Shown here one piece after another: positions 14,570 through 21,098 of a DNA stretch of 21,098 nucleotides; the first letter of the stretch is position 1; each line of letters starts with the position of its first letter. The stretch is from a virus. Location of the stretch: positions 1 to 21,098 of IMG/VR virus record IMGVR_UViG_3300029349_000011; one strand, 5' to 3'. A program made the translations under genes and the position numbers. The notes below the pieces were generated by a model. The model made no database searches. It was not told the origin of the DNA and saw only the letters and a program-made list of their open reading frames with translations.

Positions 14570-14584
14570 TATATTCTCCTTCTA

Positions 14585-15415
14585 TTATGGGAAGCATCTT
14601 CCAGCACCTGTATTATACCAGTCACCCCAAGCAGTAAATGATGGACAACTGCAACCCACACAGGCACCACCACAGCTTACTCCTGATACGGCAGATGCCC
14701 CACATCCACCAGTATAAAACACTCCATTGCGAGCTTGAGATACGCATGTATACTCAGGCCCTCTAGGGCAGTAGCATTGGCCTTGAGTAACCGATACACC
14801 TACGCAGCATGCACAACCAGGGGTTGCAACATAACCACAAAATCCTTCTATGAATCCTACTGGTGAAAGAAAGCTACCACAACTTCCATCAGCAAGTCTA
14901 TAGTTTAATTGGGTACCAACGCATGCATTCTCTAAGAATGTTCCATACGGCGTACAAACAACTGGAGGAACATATCCACAGGCTGTGCTATTGGTAGCTA
15001 GTATTTCTTGATACGTGCCACCACTACCATCAGCACGTAGGTTAAAGAGAGTAAAACCACTGCATTGGTTTGCTGCAAGGAGTGTACCAGCTGGAGGAAA
15101 AACTGGTGGAGCAAACGGAGTAACAGCATTTGATGGAGCTGTAGATGCAGATTGAATTCCATAACTAGTTGTTCCAAATATTGTGAAGGTGTAAGCTACT
15201 CCATTTGTTAAACCTGGAACTTCAATTGGTGACCCCGCAGAACTTCCAGTAAGTCCACCTGGTGAAGAAACAGCAGTATAAGATATGCTTCCTTTACCAA
15301 TATAGGATGGAGGTGTAAAGGTAATAACTGCACGTGTGTCTCCAGCCGTGGCTGTACCCATTACTGGATTACCTGGAGTATCACCTCCACCATCGATGAA
15401 TCCAAGGATCGGCAT
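14585..15415 (-). CDS. Fibronectin-III plus Cys-rich tail fibre/adhesin (276 aa)
   Basis: I chose ATG 15415, which overlaps the preceding stop (TAATG); a TTG 30 bases upstream lacks a ribosome site. Residues about 15-101 form an FN3-type beta sandwich (AVITFTPPSY, YTFTIFGTTSYG, SNAVTPF). Then come two copies of a module of about 40 residues: GTLLAANQCSG...LRADGSGGTYQE...CGYVPP and GTFLENACVG...RLADGSCGSF...CGYVATP. The last 90 residues are packed with Cys (CACC, CYC, CGGACVGCSC). This looks like a secondary fibre or receptor-binding protein stabilised by disulfides or metal. Confidence 0.78.
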   Translation of the reverse strand: MPILGFIDGGGDTPGNPVMGTATAGDTRAVITFTPPSYIGKGSISYTAVSSPGGLTGSSAGSPIEVPGLTNGVAYTFTIFGTTSYGIQSASTAPSNAVTPFAPPVFPPAGTLLAANQCSGFTLFNLRADGSGGTYQEILATNSTACGYVPPVVCTPYGTFLENACVGTQLNYRLADGSCGSFLSPVGFIEGFCGYVATPGCACCVGVSVTQGQCYCPRGPEYTCVSQARNGVFYTGGCGASAVSGVSCGGACVGCSCPSFTAWGDWYNTGAGRCFP

Positions 15416-16065
15416 TAGACGGCCAAGTCTCCTACTAGTACCCAAGTATCAGGCAGTGCTCTTTTAATTAAAGTTGCAGCTGTCCATATTCCACGTGTTT
15501 TAGTTCCAGGGTTACTATTTAATACTACTCCAGAGGTTGGAACAAATGTTATTTGTCCTGCGCCAGTTTGCATAACAGTAATCTGTGTTCCAAGAGGAAA
15601 CGCTACAGAAGCATTAAGTGGAATAGTAACTGTAGCTGCAAGTGAACTACTAATTTCTATTAACTTACCATCATCTGACAATGCTAAGATATAGCTAGCA
15701 GCCTGTGAATTTATTGCTAAGTGATAAACAACATTGCCTTGAACTAAGGCACCATTGGTTGGAGTTGCAAGTCCAGTTACTGTTCCTATTGTAAGACTTG
15801 ATGCAGTAGCTGCACCAATATTAGGTGTAGTTAAAGCTATTGATGCTTGAAGCTTAGCACTTGTAACGCCGGCGTCAGCAAGTTGTGATGTGCCAATAGC
15901 ACCATTTGCAATGGTTGCTGTTCCAATTACTCCTGTCCCATAGTTTTGACCATTTTGTAATTGTGTAACAAAGTTTGCTATTTCTGTGTTGTTTGCGTTA
16001 TGTTGTGCGGCAATTACTGGTTGCCCTACGTCAAACGTAAACGGAATATTGATTGGTATAGCCAT
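15415..16065 (-). CDS. Tail fibre-like protein (216 aa)
   Basis: The N-terminus (GQPVIAAQHNANNTEIANFV) resembles virion-attachment ends of podoviral fibres. The middle has the short repeat-like run GTATIANGAIGTSQLADAGV, and the C-terminal ~85 residues form a beta-rich module (KLIEISSSLAATVTIPL, GTQITVMQTGAGQITFVP, WVLVGDL) common at the ends of phage fibres. It lies between the nozzle gene and the FN3 protein and ends TAATG on the latter. Confidence 0.78.
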   Translation of the reverse strand: MAIPINIPFTFDVGQPVIAAQHNANNTEIANFVTQLQNGQNYGTGVIGTATIANGAIGTSQLADAGVTSAKLQASIALTTPNIGAATASSLTIGTVTGLATPTNGALVQGNVVYHLAINSQAASYILALSDDGKLIEISSSLAATVTIPLNASVAFPLGTQITVMQTGAGQITFVPTSGVVLNSNPGTKTRGIWTAATLIKRALPDTWVLVGDLAV

Positions 16066-16067
16066 TA

Positions 16068-17849
16068 TTAAGTACTCCTAATTTTTCTTCTCTTGTATTT
16101 GTAAGCTATTGAATTCAATCCCCATTTTCTGCCTGGGAATTGGTCTTGATATGTTGTTTCATCTGGACCTAAGAATTGCAATTGTATTGCATAACCTCTT
16201 CCCAGTGGTGAAATACCTTTTCTTTTAAGTGCTGCTCCAGTTGTGCTAAATCCATATGTTGCATCATTAGGGTCTAGTGGTATGGGTGGCGGATCTGCTA
16301 CATATACTTCACCAGGATTAGTTGCTGTAGAATATGTTGCACCGCCCGATGTTGGCGCTAAGAATATACTTCTTGTTCCACCAATTGGATTAGATTCATC
16401 ATAGTTTTTGTAACGATTTAATCTAACTATTGTATCAGTACCTACATCTTTAAATACAAAATAAGGACGAATAAAAGTTTTTAACTGTGCATACGTTGCA
16501 TCGCTAAACCAAGACGTAGTATAGTATGACGGAAATCTACCATTAAAACCTGCACCTGGTGCTATATCATCGGTAGTATTATTGTAATCATCTACATAAT
16601 AAACATATGGGAAATCATCATCTTGACCTATCATTAAATAAAATGGTGTGTCGTCAGATGTTCTCCAATCACAACCAGAAAGTAATGCAAAACCTTCTAC
16701 ACCTGCAGGTACTTCAGCTTCGAATGAAGGTGCAGTTTGAAACATTGAATAAGCACCATTAGGTCCAATCGTTGCATCGAATATTAAATTAACAGATGCA
16801 TAATCTGGTGGTTGCCCTTGAGTACTTGGACGGTATGGTAATGATATCCAAACTCTTTGGCGTACAAATGATAATGTTATTTTATTAGTTGCAGTAGGAT
16901 TAACTTCACCGTTAATAATGATTGGTCTTATGCGTTCAAAGATATCTTGTAGTCCATTGCGATTATAAAAAAACATTCCTTGCGGCCAGTCAAAGAAGTA
17001 CACTCCACCGTTACCAGCAACAGCTTGCTGAGGCGTGTCAATGCCTAAGTTAGTTGAAACTTCTACAAGTTGGAATGAGTCAGCATCATAGCCCATAAGA
17101 AGATAAATAGCTTTTTGTTTAAATATCATAAGCTGACCATCAACTATTTGTATTCCACGGATGCCATCTCCACCAGCAATGATATCAATGTAGTCATCTT
17201 GGAACCAGTTCTCTGGTGAACTTTCATGTGACCAACGAAGTCTATTAGGATATGCAGATCCGTTCTCATAAGTATTAGCTACAAATAACTTATTAGCATG
17301 AGCAACTGTTAGTTCTGCGCGAGGCATATAACCACCAACTGGTAATTGATATGGCTGCCATGTCGGACCAGATGCAGCTAATGCAGTTGCGTATGTATCT
17401 CCTACAGTCCACTTATACATTTGAGTTGCATTTCTTCCAAGTGCAATATATAAAGTATCTTCCCATTGAGTAAATGATGCACCATTTGTAGAATAAACAT
17501 TAAGTGGTGTTGATGATGCACTATTTAAATAACTGAAGTTGCCACCAGAAGAAATATAAACTCTTCCATTTATTGGTGTGGCCAAATCTTGCAGTCCAGT
17601 TGATAACATTATTTGTGGATTTGTTAAATATTTATAATTATAAAGTGTTTTAGGATTCCATGTCCCATCATGTGCTATTGCAGTACTATTCTTTGTTTGA
17701 TAGCCGGCACGGGAAAACACACCACCACGTGGGTCAATCTCCACGTTAAGCATTCCTGGTGATTCATTAGTCTTTAACTGAAACTGGTCAGCACGAAAGT
17801 TAAGCCCACCAGTAAAGTTAAAAGCTTCTTGTACAATAATGTTAGCCAT
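16068..17849 (-). CDS. Tail nozzle / tubular protein B-like (593 aa)
   Basis: The N-terminus FTGGLNFRADQFQLKTNESP and NVEIDPRGGVFSRAGYQ is typical of podovirus nozzle/stabilisation proteins. The rest is beta-rich with repeated aromatic Gly motifs, consistent with a beta-propeller-like fold. Length is in the usual range for T7 gp12-like or P22 gp10-like proteins. The gene follows the adaptor by three bases. No CGG is in frame. Confident as a virion tail protein; the exact subfamily is inferred. Confidence 0.82.
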   Translation of the reverse strand: MANIIVQEAFNFTGGLNFRADQFQLKTNESPGMLNVEIDPRGGVFSRAGYQTKNSTAIAHDGTWNPKTLYNYKYLTNPQIMLSTGLQDLATPINGRVYISSGGNFSYLNSASSTPLNVYSTNGASFTQWEDTLYIALGRNATQMYKWTVGDTYATALAASGPTWQPYQLPVGGYMPRAELTVAHANKLFVANTYENGSAYPNRLRWSHESSPENWFQDDYIDIIAGGDGIRGIQIVDGQLMIFKQKAIYLLMGYDADSFQLVEVSTNLGIDTPQQAVAGNGGVYFFDWPQGMFFYNRNGLQDIFERIRPIIINGEVNPTATNKITLSFVRQRVWISLPYRPSTQGQPPDYASVNLIFDATIGPNGAYSMFQTAPSFEAEVPAGVEGFALLSGCDWRTSDDTPFYLMIGQDDDFPYVYYVDDYNNTTDDIAPGAGFNGRFPSYYTTSWFSDATYAQLKTFIRPYFVFKDVGTDTIVRLNRYKNYDESNPIGGTRSIFLAPTSGGATYSTATNPGEVYVADPPPIPLDPNDATYGFSTTGAALKRKGISPLGRGYAIQLQFLGPDETTYQDQFPGRKWGLNSIAYKYKRRKIRST

Positions 17850-17852
17850 TAT

Positions 17853-18767
17853 TTACCAAGCTGTTCCGAATGCAGGACCATTGCCTGCACCTGGGGACAC
17901 CCTTATTCCTGGACTCGTAAACCCATAACCAGATCCGCTAAGTTGTAATCCACCAGAATAAATTATTGGTTGATTTTGGCTTGGTGCTGTTAAGTAATCT
18001 TGATAGTTCTTTAAGTTTGTAACAAACTGTTCTCTATAAACCCTTGACATTTCAGGGTCTTCTTGGAACTGATAGATACGTGACATTACATAGTTAATTA
18101 AGCATGCTTGCAATTCGTCATCTAAGTCTACAAACGCAGTACTGTTTGGATTATTTTGATTAGCATCAGATAGCCAGTTTAAGTTTGGTTGGCGGAATCC
18201 TCTGATTTGCAATAAGTATGTTTGGTTTGGGCGCGGCCATAGGTATATTGAATTTGAATACAAAGAGAAATAAGCTGGAATATTAACTTGGTTATTAGAA
18301 CCTATCCAAATTCTTTCAGCTTGATGTTGACTAATGTAAATTAATTCAAGACCAAAACCAGCATACTCTTCCGTTCCTTGAATAGCAATAACGTTAGTTA
18401 ATTCTTTAATACCAGGGATTGGTGTAGGAGGACTAGTAGTTTCATCTATATATCCTTCTAGGCTATATGGCACATCATAGTCTACAATGGTTACTGGTGC
18501 ATATGAGTTTGTAACAGTAAATACTGGCTCATCACCAAATATCAATGGAGTTCCTTCGGTTACCGTAGTAACATAGTTTGCCTCAAACCAAGGCCAACGA
18601 GTTTCAGAGTCTACTATTGTTTGAAAACCTTCTTTAAGAAATTGCACTACCAGGTCTTGGCTGATGTCATCAGTGTTTTCGTTTGGACCAATTGACAGCT
18701 GAGAAAGGTTCTCAAGTAGTGTTATTAAATTAAAACAATTTAAGCCACCTGTTGGATCTATTGCCAT
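17853..18767 (-). CDS. Head-tail adaptor / tail tubular protein A-like (304 aa)
   Basis: The helix-rich N-terminus (DLVVQFLKEGFQTIVDSETRW) and the part with LYSNSIYLWPRPNQTYLL, ALRQ-like GFRQPNLNW and DLDDELQACLINYVMSRIYQ match the pattern of podovirus adaptor proteins (T7 gp11-like). It would join portal to nozzle. The C-terminus is Gly/Ser/Pro-rich. It precedes the nozzle gene, as in other podoviruses. Confidence 0.8.
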   Translation of the reverse strand: MAIDPTGGLNCFNLITLLENLSQLSIGPNENTDDISQDLVVQFLKEGFQTIVDSETRWPWFEANYVTTVTEGTPLIFGDEPVFTVTNSYAPVTIVDYDVPYSLEGYIDETTSPPTPIPGIKELTNVIAIQGTEEYAGFGLELIYISQHQAERIWIGSNNQVNIPAYFSLYSNSIYLWPRPNQTYLLQIRGFRQPNLNWLSDANQNNPNSTAFVDLDDELQACLINYVMSRIYQFQEDPEMSRVYREQFVTNLKNYQDYLTAPSQNQPIIYSGGLQLSGSGYGFTSPGIRVSPGAGNGPAFGTAW

Positions 18768-18776
18768 ATTAAATTC

Positions 18777-19055
18777 CTATTCTTTAGACTTAGCTTCTTT
18801 TTCCATTCGCTTAAGATGACCGATGCAGAAATCTGTCCCTTTAGCTTTGGGTGCGCGGCATCTTTCTTCTTTAAGATTAAAACCTATACATGTAGGCATT
18901 GCGGCAACATACTCAACACCAGAAGGTGGAGCAAGTTCAGTATTAGATTGTACATAGTTAGGCATGATACTTGCAACATCTTGTCCAGCCTTTGGAGAAT
19001 TGTACATCTCACACCCTGCTGGAACTTGACTTGTATATACTGGCTGTCTTGTCAT
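18777..19055 (-). CDS. Small protein with C/H motif (92 aa)
   Basis: ATG 19055 follows AAGGA. The C-terminal half has CIGFNLKEERCRAPKAKGTD followed by FCIGHLKR: a Cys/Cys/Cys/His pattern (CxnCxnFCxxH) seen in short zinc-binding motifs. The N-terminus (TRQPVYTSQVPAGCEMYNSP) is low-complexity. It sits between capsid and adaptor genes; a virion decoration or assembly role is possible but unsupported. Confidence 0.7.
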   Translation of the reverse strand: MTRQPVYTSQVPAGCEMYNSPKAGQDVASIMPNYVQSNTELAPPSGVEYVAAMPTCIGFNLKEERCRAPKAKGTDFCIGHLKRMEKEAKSKE

Positions 19056-19083
19056 ATGTTTAATCCTTCGTTAATAATTTGTT

Positions 19084-19108
19084 CTCTATATACTATACAA
19101 AATTTTCC
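19084..19108 (-). promoter_or_regulatory. Late-promoter-like motif, copy C
   Basis: Minus strand: GGAAAATTTTGTATAG followed by TATATAGAG. It lies just after the capsid terminator and about 30 bases upstream of the 92-aa gene, so it would restart transcription for the tail genes. Compare copies at 14113-14140 and 21039-21063. Confidence 0.55.
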
Positions 19109-19121
19109 ATTTAAAAGGAAA

Positions 19122-19181
19122 TAGCTGGCACTAAGAGAGTTGCCCGAAGGATGACAACCTTTCAACTCTTAGCACCAGCTA
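19122..19181 (-). terminator. Long hairpin terminator after the capsid gene
   Basis: On the minus strand TAGCTGGTGCTAAGAGTTG pairs with the sequence at 19142-19122 (reverse complement of the left arm, with a 2-base bulge and GT pairs), giving a stem of about 18 pairs around a GC-rich apex. It is followed on the minus strand by ATTTCCTTTT. It lies downstream of the capsid stop, so it most likely terminates or attenuates the scaffold-capsid transcript. Confidence 0.7.
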
Positions 19182-19215
19182 AACCTATTTTAACTAGCCG
19201 AAGCTAATTAAATTA

Positions 19216-20193
19216 TTATACGTCAGCTGACAAGTAGCCCTGACGTGAACGGTTGGAGCAGGTAAGCTGACCGTAGGCCAATACGATGGCGTAACGAGCA
19301 TCTTTCTGCGCAACTGTACCCTGCTGGAATGGAGTGCTGGTAAACCAGTGACCATTCATACCAGTAAGCTTGAGGTACTTCGTATTGAGGAAGTACATTG
19401 AAGCGTTTGATACTTGGTTGCCCGGCATTGCCAAGTCGTAAACGACTGGGGTCTGCTTGAACATCAAGTTCTGGAATCCAGCATTAGCCTTAGCAACGTC
19501 CTGGTAACGTACGTTTGGTGTCAACAGAGACTCATACTTGCTGAACAATGGCTCAGTTGTTATGATGATATCTGGTGTGTCGTTACCCTTCGATGCGTTG
19601 TTGTAGGTGTTTGCCATGTTAACGAGGCTCAAAGTTGCACCTTGAATGCCTGCCTGAATGGTTGGGTTCCACCATGTGTTTGTTGCTGCATCGATGCCAC
19701 CAATTTCAGTGTTCAACGAACCTGCGAATCCACCGATACCGTTGAATTCAAGTGGGTTTGTTACACCGTCGTTGGAGCTAAGGAGCTGGTCGTTGACGAG
19801 CTTCTTAATTGACATTTCTGCCTGCATGATTTTAGCATTCAACAACTTGATGATTGCTTCAGTTCCACGGTTCTTGGCTTCTTCGATACCGCTAATTGCA
19901 ATGGATGCAGCAATCTGCTTCCAGTTGTAAATAGCAGCGGTGATGCCATCTTGTGGGGTCAGCAAGATGTTGTCGTAGTCAGCGTACGATGCAGCAGTTG
20001 TGTTTTCCTCATAGAGTACTGGCTCAACTATCTGGGTTCCGCCTTCTTCCATAACAACTCTTCCACCTGAATTCATGTGGTTCAAGAGCACGAGGTCCTT
20101 GAATATGTTGTCAACCAGCGTTGGCTGGTAGTTTTGTAATGTCGTAGAAAACAGTGCATTGTAATCTACTGCCTGCACGTTTGGTGAGGTCAT
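19216..20193 (-). CDS. Major capsid protein (325 aa)
   Basis: ATG 20193 follows AAGGAG. The protein has the look of an HK97-fold capsid subunit: an N-terminal segment (ALFSTTLQNYQPTLVDNIFK), GGRVVMEEGGTQIVEPVLY, long helix EEAKNRGTEAIIKLLNAKIM, DIIITTEPLFSKYESLL and the C-terminal FLNTKYLKLTGMNGHW. It follows the scaffold and precedes the terminator. The gene is visibly richer in G+C-ending codons than its neighbours, as often seen in highly expressed genes. I infer the fold from pattern and position, not from a search. Confidence 0.85.
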   Translation of the reverse strand: MTSPNVQAVDYNALFSTTLQNYQPTLVDNIFKDLVLLNHMNSGGRVVMEEGGTQIVEPVLYEENTTAASYADYDNILLTPQDGITAAIYNWKQIAASIAISGIEEAKNRGTEAIIKLLNAKIMQAEMSIKKLVNDQLLSSNDGVTNPLEFNGIGGFAGSLNTEIGGIDAATNTWWNPTIQAGIQGATLSLVNMANTYNNASKGNDTPDIIITTEPLFSKYESLLTPNVRYQDVAKANAGFQNLMFKQTPVVYDLAMPGNQVSNASMYFLNTKYLKLTGMNGHWFTSTPFQQGTVAQKDARYAIVLAYGQLTCSNRSRQGYLSADV

Positions 20194-20223
20194 GTTATTC
20201 TCCTTGTAATGTTAGTGTTTTGG

Positions 20224-21009
20224 TTAAAGCCCCAAGCCTTTTTTGGCTTGTTCAAAGGCTTCAAATACTGTTTTAGGTGCAGTAGTTGCGGCTGGATTCC
20301 CACCCTTAGAAGATGCGCCTGTGGAAACAATAGTTGCCGAACGCTTAGCTTGGACTCTAGCTTGCTCTTCTGCCAGTTTCTTGCTGGACTCCGAAGCTTT
20401 AGAATAAACTTTATCAAAAGCAATCTGTTTAAAGACTGACTCTAGATCTGTCATTCCTGTTGCTATAGCTTTTGCTACAACTTCATCTGGATTAAAATCT
20501 TCACCGTACTTACTCTGTAATTTATCGATAGTTTTAGTTAACTCATCCATAGCTTTTGATTGCTCGAAAGCTGCGATGCGTTGCTCTAACTGTCGCATTT
20601 GCTTTTCAGCTGGATCCAACCACTCCTCTTCTTCAGGAGTTGTTGTAACCGTTCCCACACCATAGTGCTGCTGTAAAGCCTGCAAGGTGCCTGCTGGGTC
20701 TTCTTGCAACGATTGTGCAAGAGTAGCAGCAAATTCAACTTGCTTTCTTTGTTCGCTAAGTTCCTGTGTCTTACGGGTATAATCCGCTTGACGCTGGTAC
20801 CCAGCTAGAGCCTCCTCTAAAGGTACTACGATTTCTTCGCCATTGACTTGGAGTTTTACGGACTTTGCCGCAACCTCTGTGTAATCAAAAAAATCGGGCT
20901 CTTCTATTACGCCTGCTTCGCCTAATTCCTCGACTTGTCCATCTTCGACAATGGGGTCGATTACTTCAGTACTAGCACTAGCATCATTAATTATTTCTTC
21001 ATTACTCAT
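20224..21009 (-). CDS. Capsid scaffolding protein (261 aa)
   Basis: Highly acidic N-terminus (EVIDPIVEDGQVEELGE), then a long charged, coiled-coil-like helical middle (YTRKTQELSEQRKQVEF; KQMRQLEQRIAAFEQSK), KYGEDFNPDEVVAKA, and a basic/low-complexity C-terminus ending FEAFEQAKKGLGL. This composition and its place immediately upstream of the capsid gene are typical of podovirus scaffold proteins. Confidence 0.85.
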   Translation of the reverse strand: MSNEEIINDASASTEVIDPIVEDGQVEELGEAGVIEEPDFFDYTEVAAKSVKLQVNGEEIVVPLEEALAGYQRQADYTRKTQELSEQRKQVEFAATLAQSLQEDPAGTLQALQQHYGVGTVTTTPEEEEWLDPAEKQMRQLEQRIAAFEQSKAMDELTKTIDKLQSKYGEDFNPDEVVAKAIATGMTDLESVFKQIAFDKVYSKASESSKKLAEEQARVQAKRSATIVSTGASSKGGNPAATTAPKTVFEAFEQAKKGLGL

Positions 21010-21038
21010 TTGGAATCCTATCCTTCTAATTGGTTGTT

Positions 21039-21063
21039 CCTATATATATGTAAAAAATTTTAC
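21039..21063 (-). promoter_or_regulatory. Late-promoter-like motif, copy A
   Basis: Minus strand: GTAAAATTTTTTACAT followed by ATATATAGG, upstream of the scaffold gene. It includes the palindrome ATGTAAAA-AA-TTTTACAT (21048-21065). It shares AAAATTTT, TA-C/T-A and TATA with the other two copies. Confidence 0.55.
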
Positions 21064-21072
21064 ATAATTCTT

Positions 21073-21098
21073 TTATTGTTGTGGCGGCTGTCCTTGTA
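21073..21098 (-). CDS. 3' end of an upstream gene (partial)
   Basis: On the minus strand one frame entering the window reads QGQPPQQ then TAA at 21075-21073. A Gln/Pro-rich C-terminus is common in portal proteins, and a portal is expected upstream of a scaffold, but seven residues cannot prove it. Two other frames are also open for this short distance. Confidence 0.3.

Noticed and set aside
15415-15445. TTG start at 15445 for the FN3/Cys-rich protein
   Set aside because: No ribosome site; ATG 15415 overlaps the upstream stop as TAATG, as in other gene pairs of this arm.

Overview
This window looks like part of the genome of a tailed, podovirus-type bacteriophage (or a prophage/metagenomic contig of one). 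It has an AT-rich background, densely packed short genes with AAGGAG-type ribosome binding sites, many ATGA/TAATG stop-start overlaps, and a recognisable virion cassette: scaffold, major capsid protein, adaptor, nozzle, fibre and internal virion proteins. The host cannot be named from the sequence alone. Two peptidoglycan enzymes (an M15 peptidase and a lysozyme-like protein) point to a walled bacterium.

Layout. Positions 1-625 are essentially gene-free but structured: three hairpins, three copies of an 8-mer, a diverged direct repeat, and a good sigma70-type promoter at 551-579. From 626 to 7095 everything reads on the + strand. It starts with four very small ORFs, then a 214-aa unknown, a two-domain glycosyltransferase, a SAM methyltransferase, small unknowns, a nuclease-like protein, an M15 peptidase, a sigma-region-4-like protein and a zinc-finger/HTH protein. 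From 21098 down to 6890 everything reads on the - strand: end of an unknown gene, scaffold, capsid, terminator, small protein, adaptor, nozzle, fibres, two small proteins, three internal/virion proteins including one of 1298 aa, a holin-like protein and a lysozyme-like protein. The two arms converge, and the last genes overlap tail-to-tail by about 206 bp.

Main discovery. Three + strand genes (4618-5083, 5080-5617, 6324-7095) are each split by a +1 frameshift, and all three shifts fall at the same kind of site: a Leu codon, then CGG, then A or C (TTG-CGG-C, CTA-CGG-A, TTA-CGG-A). Skipping the C of CGG gives Leu-Gly and restores the family motif each time: the M15 zinc motif SxHxxGxAxD, an HTH segment RLGLHP, and DLALGKEGE. 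By hand scan these are the only three in-frame CGG codons in the roughly 6,700 codons of the window, although CGG occurs about 70 times in the other two frames of the same genes. This strongly suggests programmed +1 recoding at CGG, formally similar to the Ty1 (CUU-AGG-C, Leu-Gly) and Ty3 sites, rather than random mutation or assembly error. I know of no description of such a multi-gene CGG system in phages.

How the parts may work together (inference). The + arm would be transcribed from sigma70-like promoters and supply host-takeover, modification and lysis-related functions, three of them gated by recoding. The - arm carries at least three copies of a different promoter-like motif (AAAATTTT then TATA) and would be the late arm. 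The sigma-region-4-like protein at 5644-6039 is a candidate for recognising that motif.
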